Shown: in pieces, positions 30,817-38,673 of the stretch
Layout: each line of letters begins with the position of its first letter
Position numbering within the stretch: the first letter of the stretch is position 1
Virus record (IMG/VR): IMGVR_UViG_3300046535_001092
Location: 1-64,000 of that record
Reading direction: 5' to 3' (one strand)
Length of the DNA: 64,000 bases
Source of the DNA: a virus
The notes under the pieces: model-generated
What the model was told of the DNA's origin: nothing
Database searches by the model: none
Seen by the model: only the letters and a program-made list of their open reading frames with translations
Program-made: the position numbers and the translations under genes

Positions 30817-31061
30817 TTGGAGACTTCAGCGATGGTCCACAAGGCTCGGAGACTGAGGGGGGTCCTTTTGACCATACATGCCCGTGGCCTTGGCAAGACA
30901 AAGAGTGTCTTGCGTGTGGGGTCAGAGATTGTCCAAGCAGGGAAGCTCTTCACTATAGTAAGTATGGCTGCCCTACCTGTTCGCTTGCTAAGGTTGAAGA
31001 ATCCCCTACACTGCCTTTCGGAGAGCCAGAGGAAACACAGAGTAACCTTGAAAAGGAGTAG
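30813..31061 (+). CDS. small Cys-rich protein
   Basis: 82 aa. HTCPWPWQDKECLACGVRDC and YGCPTC give six or more zinc ligands; acidic tail. A competing frame from 30817 has weaker coupling. Unknown. Confidence 0.5.
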   Translation: MIGDFSDGPQGSETEGGPFDHTCPWPWQDKECLACGVRDCPSREALHYSKYGCPTCSLAKVEESPTLPFGEPEETQSNLEKE

Positions 31062-31067
31062 ATTATA

Positions 31068-31442
31068 ATGGGTGAGTATATTAATTCACAGACGGCTAAG
31101 TTTGATAGATCGCATATCTCTTGTGGTGTGACTGAGGTTCATCACCTTCCTGCAAATACAGCTAAGACGGTGTTTGCTATCTCTAACTACTTCTACCATA
31201 AGGCCAATCCACGTCCTGGAGCCTTCATCATCTTCTCAGATGTGGTTGATCAGGGTGGAGAGAAGCGCGGTGAGCAGCTTGCAGCAGCTCTAAAGAAGCT
31301 TGATTGTGGTGAGATCATTGAGTCCGTTAAGGCTGTCAACCCACGTACAGGCAATGTCATTAGAGTATGGATCTTTACCCCAAATCATGAGACCTTCCGT
31401 AAGTGGTACCAGGAAGAGCTTGCAAACCGGATAGACGACTAA
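31068..31442 (+). CDS. SCG-family paralogue 2
   Basis: 124 aa. ISCGVTEVHHLPANTAKTV, then AFIIFSDVVDQGGEK, CGEIIESVKAVNPRTG and VWIFTPNHETFRKWY align with 25606-25965 and 38674-39390. It is the most compact member and likely shows the domain limits. Unknown function. Confidence 0.7.
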   Translation: MGEYINSQTAKFDRSHISCGVTEVHHLPANTAKTVFAISNYFYHKANPRPGAFIIFSDVVDQGGEKRGEQLAAALKKLDCGEIIESVKAVNPRTGNVIRVWIFTPNHETFRKWYQEELANRIDD

Positions 31443-31451
31443 GGAGGGAGT

Positions 31452-31811
31452 ATGAGGCCGCTACACTTCGTAGATGATGGTAAGGAGTATGCGATTGAGT
31501 TCAAGAGGAAGTTGTCTGATGTCACGTTACAGAGAATCGCTGGTGGTAACTCTGTCATGGGTCCTTCTACTTACCCTTATACTACCGTGGACATTGTGGA
31601 AGTGGATAAGTCTACGAGTCCATACACTCGTAGGGTACACCGTACGTTCACAGTAGGTTGTCACCATAAGGATAGATTCAATCGGGAGAAGGGTCGCATT
31701 AACGCTCTGCGCCAGGTCTCACGCACCGATAGCTTGAGTTATGAGTTTAAGGCTAAGCTGTGGCAGACCTACATGGAGCGGGCTAATGTCACCGACAGTC
31801 TTGAAGGTTAA
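31452..31811 (+). CDS. hypothetical protein
   Basis: 119 aa after GGAGGG. Basic, mixed alpha/beta (TVGCHHKDRFNREKGRINAL near the end of the core). Unknown. Confidence 0.6.
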   Translation: MRPLHFVDDGKEYAIEFKRKLSDVTLQRIAGGNSVMGPSTYPYTTVDIVEVDKSTSPYTRRVHRTFTVGCHHKDRFNREKGRINALRQVSRTDSLSYEFKAKLWQTYMERANVTDSLEG

Positions 31812-31849
31812 GTGTACACATCCATTGCATTGGACAGGAAAGGTTAAAC

Positions 31850-32035
31850 ATGGCGGCAAAGTCCTTCTCTACTGCCACAAGTGCAACTCTTACGTGTGAC
31901 AAGTGTGGGGGTGCTTGTACACGTCGAATTCTAACACAGACCCCACACATTGATGTAGTTGGCAAGTCTAGTGGAGTAAATGCACTACAGTGGATCTGCG
32001 GAGTCTGCCTTCAATATTTGATAGGTTATCGCTGA
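31850..32035 (+). CDS. small zinc-ribbon protein
   Basis: 61 aa. LTCDKCGGACTRR and WICGVC give a four-Cys ribbon. Coupled to the next gene (TGATG). Confidence 0.55.
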   Translation: MAAKSFSTATSATLTCDKCGGACTRRILTQTPHIDVVGKSSGVNALQWICGVCLQYLIGYR

Positions 32036-32244
32036 TGAAAGCTAAACTCACCATCACCCTCTCTGCCGAGTCTAAGGATGAGGTCATGAGTACCTTCCCT
32101 TCCGAGTACAAGTTTATAAGGGAATCGTTTGAGAAGGTGCTCAAGGATCATGGATTCATGGGAGTTGTCAAACCTGAACACACAGTTGTAAGGTGGCTAC
32201 TGGATTCAAGTTATGGGAATGAAGGATTACACGGGGAAGGCTAG
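32035..32244 (+). CDS. small hypothetical protein
   Basis: 69 aa. One beta strand (KLTITLSAESKDEV) and helices with FIRESFEKVLKDHGF. Unknown. Confidence 0.5.
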   Translation: MKAKLTITLSAESKDEVMSTFPSEYKFIRESFEKVLKDHGFMGVVKPEHTVVRWLLDSSYGNEGLHGEG

Positions 32245-32368
32245 GACTTGCGTGGGGGGTCTTAGTTGTTGTGGGACTAATTATGGCCCACAGAAGACTA
32301 AGAGAAGGACCCGCAGACATCAACGTAGAGTTGATAAGATGAAACTGAAGAAGGAGATTGAGGAATGA
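32219..32368 (+). CDS. basic Cys-containing micro-protein
   Basis: 49 aa. TCVGGLSCCG then a long basic helix (KTKRRTRRHQRRVDKMKLKK). Overlaps both neighbours. Nucleic-acid binding likely by charge only. Confidence 0.45.
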   Translation: MKDYTGKARTCVGGLSCCGTNYGPQKTKRRTRRHQRRVDKMKLKKEIEE

Positions 32369-32592
32369 AGGCTATCTTCACTGAGAGGTTAAAAGAACAG
32401 TTCGGCAATATTGGTGTGGGTGCTACCTTTATTGTAGGTCCAGATTCCAAAGTAGTCTGTGTTAAGACTGCCAGAGCATTTGACGAGTCATATAATGCCT
32501 TTGACTTAGTTAACAATGTACGACTTGAGATGAGTGCTGGAGATCCTGTGTTCTTGGTTGATTGTGAGCTTAGGGTTAAGAGGGAGGTTTAG
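32365..32592 (+). CDS. hypothetical protein
   Basis: 75 aa, ATGA overlap. Layout like 30203-30469 (IGVGATFIVGPDSKVVCVKT). Unknown. Confidence 0.55.
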   Translation: MKAIFTERLKEQFGNIGVGATFIVGPDSKVVCVKTARAFDESYNAFDLVNNVRLEMSAGDPVFLVDCELRVKREV

Positions 32593-32603
32593 AGGAGGCT
32601 GCG

Positions 32604-32738
32604 GTGAATAGCTTTAAGAAGTGGAAGTTTCGCAAGAGGCTAAAGAAGGTGGTCAAATGGTATGGAAAAAGGTCGGGACTAACGAAGGAACAGAGGTCGA
32701 CAGTCCTAGAGAAGATGCTCTTAAGCCTAGGGTTATAG
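32604..32738 (+). CDS. basic aromatic micro-protein
   Basis: 44 aa, GTG after GAGGAGG. MNSFKKWKFRKRLKKVVKWY followed by GKRSGLTKEQ and an amphipathic helix. Overlaps the next gene by 82 bp in another frame. Confidence 0.4.
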   Translation: MNSFKKWKFRKRLKKVVKWYGKRSGLTKEQRSTVLEKMLLSLGL

Positions 32739-32869
32739 AATACACAGATCATGACCATGAATGGGCCTTTTTTCGAGCTACACATCCCCACTACTACTGT
32801 CAGGCTCTAAAAGACTCCCCCAATTGGCCCTATGTCACCCAAGAGGAACTGAAGGAGTCCGTCCGATGA
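32657..32869 (+). CDS. small hypothetical protein
   Basis: 70 aa. His/Tyr-rich middle (DHDHEWAFFRATHPHYYCQA) with possible metal ligands. Coupled to the next gene by ATGA. Unknown. Confidence 0.5.
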   Translation: MVWKKVGTNEGTEVDSPREDALKPRVIEYTDHDHEWAFFRATHPHYYCQALKDSPNWPYVTQEELKESVR

Positions 32870-33075
32870 AGATCTACACTAAGATTCTTGCTGGAGATGA
32901 CAGAGATGATGCTTGTAGAGAGGCTATTAAACAGCATTGTACTCACATGTTCTTTAATGGTAGGCTGTATAGAGTATCCTACTCTATAACTGAGATGCCT
33001 GGCTATGACAGTCTAAGAACCTGGTTAGAGAATAGACCTAATCCAAACGGTCAGTCCTACATTGAGGTTGTGTGA
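32866..33075 (+). CDS. small hypothetical protein
   Basis: 69 aa starting MKIYTKILAGDDRDDACREA; alpha/beta pattern. Unknown. Confidence 0.5.
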   Translation: MKIYTKILAGDDRDDACREAIKQHCTHMFFNGRLYRVSYSITEMPGYDSLRTWLENRPNPNGQSYIEVV

Positions 33076-33440
33076 TGAGCTACATACGCATCCCATCTAA
33101 CCCTGAACGTCTCCATATATTCCACGACAACGATGGAAGGGTGAAGATTAATCGGGGTCCATTCACTAAGTTGTTGAGTGTGAAGGCTAGTGACTTCAAT
33201 GCCCTAATCAACGCATATAACGAGTTTGACATGATCCCTGAAGGGGGATTTGAGGCTGGCAGGCTCACCCTTAAAGAGGAGGGATCTTGTAAGGATGCTG
33301 ACTACGGGAAGGTTATCCTTGAGATTAAGGGAGAGCCTGACTTAGAGATGTGGCTTGTGACCTGGCACTACATTGCTAGTCGTAGAGGTAGATTTACTAA
33401 GTTGAAGTCTCGGTTTACAGTGGAGAAGAAGAATGGTTAG
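33075..33440 (+). CDS. hypothetical protein
   Basis: 121 aa. Beta-rich (RLHIFHDNDGRVKINRGPF; KVILEIKGEPDLEMWLVTW) with a basic end. Unknown. Confidence 0.55.
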   Translation: MSYIRIPSNPERLHIFHDNDGRVKINRGPFTKLLSVKASDFNALINAYNEFDMIPEGGFEAGRLTLKEEGSCKDADYGKVILEIKGEPDLEMWLVTWHYIASRRGRFTKLKSRFTVEKKNG

Positions 33441-33636
33441 AAGGACTTGCTATTCTATCGGATACACCTTAACTATTGGAGCTAATAGGTATGACAAACA
33501 TACCTTAGTAGCTGCTAATAGTCTTTCTGAGGTAGAAAGCTTATTCAGGGAGAGTGTTATTGGTCCTTGGACTTCCTTTAAGATAACCTCAGTCCAAAGT
33601 CAAGGTTCCATAGTTGTTGGAGGGGAAGATGCCTAA
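33433..33636 (+). CDS. small tandem paralogue A
   Basis: 67 aa. CYSIGYTLTIGANRYDKHTL, then VAANSLSEVESLFRE. The next gene shares the strand plus 'VxAxSxxEaExLF' helix, so the pair is a local duplication. Unknown. Confidence 0.55.
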   Translation: MVRRTCYSIGYTLTIGANRYDKHTLVAANSLSEVESLFRESVIGPWTSFKITSVQSQGSIVVGGEDA

Positions 33637-33835
33637 AGATGTCAAGAGCGTCTATAAGGTCTGCTACTACGCTAGTGATGGGTTTGGTCGTAGTGAGACT
33701 ACCTCTAAGAGCGTGTTGGTTATAGCAGAGAGCTTTGCAGAGGCAGAGGACTTGTTCTGGGATAATAAGCCTACTAAGGCTGAGACTGTCTGGTGGGTTG
33801 GGTGTGAGGGTAGAGTGCATGCAGGTAAGGTTTAG
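33629..33835 (+). CDS. small tandem paralogue B
   Basis: 68 aa from MPKDVKSVYKVCYYASDGFG; helix VIAESFAEAEDLFWDN matches paralogue A. GGAGGGG upstream. Unknown. Confidence 0.55.
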   Translation: MPKDVKSVYKVCYYASDGFGRSETTSKSVLVIAESFAEAEDLFWDNKPTKAETVWWVGCEGRVHAGKV

Positions 33836-33867
33836 GGAGATTCGTGTAAGTAAGATTGGAGGTTAGG

Positions 33868-35019
33868 ATGGCTAGTTGTTTACAGGCACACAACGTATAT
33901 CTAGGTTGTGACCCTGAACTTTTCGTCGTTCGGAATGGTAAGGTGATTGGAGGGGAGAAGGTTATTAGCGAGAATGGCCTCCCTTACATGAGTCGGAAGG
34001 ATCCTACTAAGCCATGGGGTGGGACCATGGACGATACTAAGTGTAAGTTTGTACTCGATGGAGTGCAGATTGAGATGACCACATCCCCCTTCAGTTGTAG
34101 GGAGGTTATGGGCGATACGATTGCATGCGCCTTTGCAACCCTCAAGGAGCATCTCAAGAAGTATGATGCAAAGCCATGCTTTGATGCGGTTGTTGAGGTT
34201 GATCCTGAGGAGATGGCTACCCTGAGTGAGAAGGCTAGAATCTTTGGATGTGCTCCTTCTGAGAACATCTATGGTCCTCAACCGATTGAAGTGGATCCTA
34301 CAGTCTATCTTAAGAGAGCTGCAGGTGGTCATATCCATCTTGGACTGTTCAATCCTATCTTTGCTGGGATCGACTCAAAGATTGACTACCGGACTAGACT
34401 GGTTCCTATCCTTGACATCCTTGTGGGTAATACCTCAGTCATGGTGGACAGAGATCCTGGGGCTGTGGAGCGTAGAAAGGCTTATGGCAGAGCGGGAGAG
34501 TTTAGACTGCCCAAGCATGGACTTGAGTACCGTACCCTGTCTAACTTCTGGATTAAGGACTATAGACTGTTGTCCTTTGTGATGGGACTGTCGAGACTGT
34601 CTGTGGCTGTGCTTGGTAGCACACTACAGCGGACTATGTTCGACAATCCTAAGTATAGAGGGATCGCTGAGTATGCTCAATACTTAGATCAGCCTGACTA
34701 TGAGGCTGAGTTGCTGAAGAAGGTTGACATTGAGCAGATTCGGGCTGCCATCAACAAGAATGACTTAGATTTGGCTCAGAAGAACTTCGAAGGCGTCAAA
34801 GCCTTCCTTGCTGATCATGTTAGACGTCATACAAACATGGGTTTGAATTGGGAGACTGTGCCTAACTTTGAGTACTTTGTGAGTGAGGTTAATCGTGAGG
34901 GTCTTGGGAGATTCTTCAAGGAGGATCCTATTGAACACTGGACTAACCTCCCACTAAGTTTGGACAGACAGAATAGAGGTTGGGAACACTTCATCTCTAC
35001 ACTACCACGACGAGGTTGA
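33868..35019 (+). CDS. COOH.NH2 ligase, phiEco32-like type 2
   Basis: 383 aa from the ATG with GGAGG upstream. It matches the glutamine-synthetase-fold ligases called 'phage phiEco32-like COOH.NH2 ligase-type 2' (PF14395): LGCDPELFVVRNGKVIGGEK, then FVLDGVQIEMTTSP, AAGGHIHLGLFN (metal-binding His pair), KAYGRAGEFRLP and GLEYRTLSNFWIKD. The fold joins a carboxyl to an amino group with ATP. Natural substrates are not known; the family was predicted to tag peptides or make peptide-like metabolites. It starts a four-enzyme cluster with an amidoligase, a class II amidotransferase and an ATP-grasp protein. Confidence 0.88.
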   Translation: MASCLQAHNVYLGCDPELFVVRNGKVIGGEKVISENGLPYMSRKDPTKPWGGTMDDTKCKFVLDGVQIEMTTSPFSCREVMGDTIACAFATLKEHLKKYDAKPCFDAVVEVDPEEMATLSEKARIFGCAPSENIYGPQPIEVDPTVYLKRAAGGHIHLGLFNPIFAGIDSKIDYRTRLVPILDILVGNTSVMVDRDPGAVERRKAYGRAGEFRLPKHGLEYRTLSNFWIKDYRLLSFVMGLSRLSVAVLGSTLQRTMFDNPKYRGIAEYAQYLDQPDYEAELLKKVDIEQIRAAINKNDLDLAQKNFEGVKAFLADHVRRHTNMGLNWETVPNFEYFVSEVNREGLGRFFKEDPIEHWTNLPLSLDRQNRGWEHFISTLPRRG

Positions 35020-35020
35020 T

Positions 35021-35743
35021 ATGGCAGACGCACTAAACATTGACAGATACCTTGGTAAGACCCTTAATAGGATCTCACTAGTGGGGATTGAGCTTGAAGG
35101 TGGGTGGCAAGTACTACCTCCAGGCACACAGCTTGCACATGATGGCAGTGTGAATCTGAGGAATGTGGATGTTCCTCTACAGGGAATTGGAGAACTGCCT
35201 AGCGAACCCATGCCGCCTATTAAGATGGCTTCATGGGTACGGAAGTTCTATCCGTCCCACACTAACTCCACTTGTGGCTTGCATATCCATATGAGCTTCA
35301 AGAGTGCTCTCCACTATGGTCAGTTGATGATCCCCGAATATCAGGAGACCATCTTTGACTACATGATTAAGTGGGCTAAGGAGGAGAAGCTTCCTAAGAC
35401 GCATGCCCTATGGAAGAGGCTTGATGGAACTAATCAGTACTGTAGGAAGATCTTTACTGCTGACCTACAGGCTCAGAAGACTAGCAAGTCTCACGACATG
35501 AATCTCCCAGGCAATAGATATACAGCGATTAACTATTGTCATGGTTTGCATGGGACGATGGAATGTAGACTATTGCCGATGCTGGAGAATGCTGAGACAG
35601 CTATTCGAGCTTTACGACATATCATGGATATTACTAATGCATGCCTTGTGGTAACAGCTAAGAAGGAGGCCAAGTTGAAGGCGAGTGCAGAGGTTAGAGG
35701 TGGAGAGGACGCTTGGGTGGAAGAAAGGAAGGTCATTGTATGA
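35021..35743 (+). CDS. amidoligase-family enzyme (Amidoligase_2-like)
   Basis: 240 aa, 1 nt after the previous gene. VGIELEGGW (first metal site), AHDGSVNL, GELPSEPMPP, STCGLHIHMSFK (His pair) and NRYTAINYCHGLHGTMECRL follow the order of the glutamine-synthetase-like 'putative amidoligase' family. It is the second, shorter ligase of the cluster, so two bond-forming steps or two subunits are possible (inference). Confidence 0.82.
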   Translation: MADALNIDRYLGKTLNRISLVGIELEGGWQVLPPGTQLAHDGSVNLRNVDVPLQGIGELPSEPMPPIKMASWVRKFYPSHTNSTCGLHIHMSFKSALHYGQLMIPEYQETIFDYMIKWAKEEKLPKTHALWKRLDGTNQYCRKIFTADLQAQKTSKSHDMNLPGNRYTAINYCHGLHGTMECRLLPMLENAETAIRALRHIMDITNACLVVTAKKEAKLKASAEVRGGEDAWVEERKVIV

Positions 35744-35841
35744 CAATGTTCACTCATAAGAAGTGGTATTGGAAGCCAACCATTTGTAGACGACCTAAGT
35801 ATACGTCACTGTGGTGGCTCAATCTTTATATTTCGTGGTAA
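35740..35841 (+). CDS. Trp-rich basic micro-protein
   Basis: 33 aa, ATG overlapping the previous stop. MTMFTHKKWYWKPTICRR then SLWWLNLYISW. Being translated with the ligase cluster, it could be a substrate or just a membrane-active peptide; no evidence decides. Confidence 0.45.
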   Translation: MTMFTHKKWYWKPTICRRPKYTSLWWLNLYISW

Positions 35842-35863
35842 CAACGAAGGGGAGGGTAAAAGT

Positions 35864-37000
35864 GTGTGCGTGATTATGTTGGTGCAAGACAAGCGCCCTA
35901 CTGAGGAGATGATTAAGAAGGCATACGAGACCAATAGTCATGGTGCTGGTATTGCCTGGAAGCGTAATGACGCTGTCATCTGGAGAAAGGGCCTTGATCT
36001 TGATGAGATTAAGAGAATGGCAAAGAGTGTGCCTACTCCCTATGTCCTACACTTTAGGATTGCAAGTGTGGGCGGTCAGGCTAAGCAACTCTGTCATCCC
36101 TTCCCGATTGAAGAGGAAGCTCCTCTAGCGACAGAGGGTAAGACTAAGGGCTATGTCCTATTCCATAATGGACATTGGGGCAAGTGGAGAGACACTCTTC
36201 TTGAGCATCTACCTGGTAAGATTCCTGCTGGTAAGTGGTCAGATACTCGTGCCATGGCTTGGATGACTGCCTACTATGGTCTTGGCTTCCTTGAGTTTGT
36301 GGATGAGAAGGCCATTGCATTCGGACCTGGTGGATTTGAGGTGTTCAAGGCTACCGATTGGACAACGATTGAGGGAGTCTATTGCTCTAATTCACTCTTT
36401 CAGTATCGTACCCACAGGTATCATGGTGCTCATGTCTCCATTGATCCCATTTGTACATTCGGTAACTGTACAGTTAGGTCAGGTCTGGATAGTGATAAGA
36501 GGTGTAAAGAACACCCTTTAGTTCCAAAGGGGTTGGAAGCGACGGTCAGTGGCCAGAAGGATGGGAATACGGATTCATCTAAGGCCATCGACATTCAGCC
36601 CCTTCTGATTAATGGGGTTGCTAATCCTAAATATAGGGATCCACAAAGGCTTGCAGATGCTGTTGCAGCCTTTGGTGGCCCTGACCTTAGTAAGGGTCCG
36701 GTGGTTGGGTCGTTCTCTCCTGATGCTAGACTGAGATTGCAAGAAGATAAGAGCGAGTCTGGAGGTACTCGCGGCATGACCCCTTTTGCGATAGCTCAGC
36801 AACTCTTCAACGCGGGGAAGCTGAGCAAAGGGGAGTTGAAGAAGGCACGGAAAGCGCAATCCAAGTTAGATCGCCAGAAACAGAAGCTCTTGATGAAGGC
36901 AGTCAAGAAGCAGGTGAAAGAGGAGAAGCGTCGTTTGAAGTTAGCGCAAGAACGGATGCAGCGAGAACTAATGACACAACCTTGTTTCACGAAGCACTAG
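35864..37000 (+). CDS. class II glutamine amidotransferase
   Basis: 378 aa, GTG start after GGGGAGG. MCVIMLVQ puts the catalytic Cys at residue 2 (after Met removal, an N-terminal nucleophile). Arg in YVLHFRIAS, the oxyanion loop FHNGHWGKW, the SDTRAMAW Asp and YCSNSLFQY complete the Ntn amidotransferase pattern. It supplies ammonia from glutamine, or cleaves an amide, for the neighbouring ligases. After ~190 a Cys-rich segment and a long basic coiled-coil tail (residues ~310-378) are extra to the usual domain. Confidence 0.85.
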   Translation: MCVIMLVQDKRPTEEMIKKAYETNSHGAGIAWKRNDAVIWRKGLDLDEIKRMAKSVPTPYVLHFRIASVGGQAKQLCHPFPIEEEAPLATEGKTKGYVLFHNGHWGKWRDTLLEHLPGKIPAGKWSDTRAMAWMTAYYGLGFLEFVDEKAIAFGPGGFEVFKATDWTTIEGVYCSNSLFQYRTHRYHGAHVSIDPICTFGNCTVRSGLDSDKRCKEHPLVPKGLEATVSGQKDGNTDSSKAIDIQPLLINGVANPKYRDPQRLADAVAAFGGPDLSKGPVVGSFSPDARLRLQEDKSESGGTRGMTPFAIAQQLFNAGKLSKGELKKARKAQSKLDRQKQKLLMKAVKKQVKEEKRRLKLAQERMQRELMTQPCFTKH

Positions 37001-37020
37001 CACCACAGGGGGCTAGAAAG

Positions 37021-37170
37021 TTGTGTATTGAGGATTTCACGTGGGCCTGTTCTCTCAATCCAAAAGGACCATCAAAAGGTGGGCGAGTTATTTTGGACGA
37101 GGAGGAGATTAAGCGAGAGTCTCGGAGAAAGCAGGCCGAACAGGGTATTCAGGTGATTGGGAGGCTCTAA
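37021..37170 (+). CDS. small hypothetical protein
   Basis: 49 aa if the TTG at 37021 is used (a TTG at 36982 is possible). Basic with a charged helix (LDEEEIKRESRRKQAEQG). Unknown; start unsure. Confidence 0.4.
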   Translation: MCIEDFTWACSLNPKGPSKGGRVILDEEEIKRESRRKQAEQGIQVIGRL

Positions 37171-37173
37171 GGC

Positions 37174-37512
37174 ATGAATCAAGAAGAATTTCTCGCTTTC
37201 ATGCAGAAGAAGGAGCCTTCCTCTCCACTTCCCACTCAGACTATTGATGGTGAGGTTGATGGTGAGGTTGTCTATCCTGATCAGCATGCAAAGGATGATG
37301 GGGAGTATGCAGATGAGTTTGACGACCCAGAGGCTGCATTGCTATTGACTGTGGAGACTCTAGAGGATGTAGGTAGGATGTTGGATATGCTAGCAGTCAA
37401 GCATACGATTACAGATAGTATTCGTAGGCAGATTGTAGATCAGGCTAATGAGGTGTATCAGGTTATACACTCCATTGATGGGACCAAGGAACTTGAAAGG
37501 TCGGAGGTTTAA
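37174..37512 (+). CDS. acidic hypothetical protein
   Basis: 112 aa. Disordered acidic middle (DGEVDGEVVYPDQHAKDDGE) then a helix bundle (LTVETLEDVGRMLDMLAVKH). It lies inside the ligase cluster between amidotransferase and ATP-grasp genes, so a carrier or substrate role is conceivable but unproven. Confidence 0.6.
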   Translation: MNQEEFLAFMQKKEPSSPLPTQTIDGEVDGEVVYPDQHAKDDGEYADEFDDPEAALLLTVETLEDVGRMLDMLAVKHTITDSIRRQIVDQANEVYQVIHSIDGTKELERSEV

Positions 37513-37514
37513 CT

Positions 37515-38276
37515 ATGTCATTCTATGTGTACTGTAATAGAGCGAGTGATGGGGCAGCCGAGCTTACGCGTGGGCTGGAAGGAACGCGGCTGCGCAGGTT
37601 TGATGGTATGGACTTCTGGCGTAAGGGCAAGCGGATTGTGCCTAAGAAGGGCGATATCATCATCTGTTGGGGATCTCCACTTCCTGAGATTGATGGAGTT
37701 AGAGTGTTGAATGGTGAGGATGACCATTACAATAAGTATCGGGCTGCGGAGTTTCTCAGCTTCAAGGGAATCCCCACAATCACAGCTGTTGCACAGTCCA
37801 GAAGACCTACCCCAGTAGACGCTAATGGTATGCCTATTGAGTGGGTTCCACGGACGTTCCATCATGTTGGTGGGAATGACCTGATTAAGCCTCCATATAA
37901 GCCTGACTTCTGGGTTAAAAAGGAGAACTTCGTTAGAGAGTTCAGGGTCCATAGCTTCGCCTCTAAGTCGATTAGAGCCGGTGTTAAGGTTCATAGAGAG
38001 GGGTTTGCTAATCCTAGTCCTTGGATTAGAAGCTTCGATGCAGGCTGGAGAATTAACTATGACAACTTCTCCTCTACTAAGCAGCTGAGAAGTCTTGCTC
38101 ATAAGGCTTGCAAGACCATGAATCTGGTGTTTGGAGCGGTAGACATCGCTGAGAAGGCTGATGGTACGATGGTGGTATTGGAGATTAATCGTGCTCCAGG
38201 GATTGAAGGTAACTCGATTCCTGCCTACTGTGCAGCTATTCAGAAGTGGGCTAAGGGAGAGAGCGAAGGAGAATAA
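37515..38276 (+). CDS. phage ATP-grasp ligase-like protein
   Basis: 253 aa. The N-terminal pre-ATP-grasp part is short (DIIICWGS, then VRVLNGED). ATP-grasp residues: FWVKKENFVREFRVHSF, then IRAGVKVHREG, WRINYDN, FGAVDIAEKADGTMVVLEIN and APGIEGNS (Mg-binding E/N loop). It activates a carboxylate as acyl-phosphate. Together with the two glutamine-synthetase-fold ligases and the amidotransferase it matches the phage cluster predicted from genome context to make peptide-like conjugates. Confidence 0.87.
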   Translation: MSFYVYCNRASDGAAELTRGLEGTRLRRFDGMDFWRKGKRIVPKKGDIIICWGSPLPEIDGVRVLNGEDDHYNKYRAAEFLSFKGIPTITAVAQSRRPTPVDANGMPIEWVPRTFHHVGGNDLIKPPYKPDFWVKKENFVREFRVHSFASKSIRAGVKVHREGFANPSPWIRSFDAGWRINYDNFSSTKQLRSLAHKACKTMNLVFGAVDIAEKADGTMVVLEINRAPGIEGNSIPAYCAAIQKWAKGESEGE

Positions 38277-38277
38277 T

Positions 38278-38670
38278 ATGAGTGTAAATTCGTTTGAGGA
38301 GCTAGATAAGGTCGTTAAGCCTGCAGAGAAGGCTAAAGAGGATCCTTGTGCCACTGCTCTAGTGGTTAGGACTAAGGAAGGGGAGGTTAGGTATCCGGCT
38401 GCTATCCCTTATACCCCAATTACTCGTCCTATCGTGCCTTATGCAGATAGTGGGCTTAGGGTGCATGATATTGACCTATATAAGCGTAGAAAGTCTAACG
38501 AGTATCGCCCAACGACCATTAGGTTTCCTAGAGAGGAACCACAGCAGATTAACATTCTAGGTACTCTGCCTGATGGGAAGGGGCATCTTATAGCTATGGT
38601 GGATGAGGACGGGATCATTAGACGGAGAATCATGAGCAGAGATGGTCACATTGGGAGTGTAGAGGATTAA
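38278..38670 (+). CDS. hypothetical protein of the ligase cluster
   Basis: 130 aa from MSVNSFEELDKVVKPAEKAK. Pro/Arg/Asp-rich extended middle (IPYTPITRPIVPYADSGLRV) and a small beta end. Two nt after the ATP-grasp gene. Unknown. Confidence 0.6.
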   Translation: MSVNSFEELDKVVKPAEKAKEDPCATALVVRTKEGEVRYPAAIPYTPITRPIVPYADSGLRVHDIDLYKRRKSNEYRPTTIRFPREEPQQINILGTLPDGKGHLIAMVDEDGIIRRRIMSRDGHIGSVED

Positions 38671-38673
38671 AGC

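Noticed and set aside
30817-31068. 83-aa frame overlapping 30813-31061
   Set aside because: The competing frame is coupled by ATGA to the previous gene and has a zinc-ligand pattern; this one has neither.
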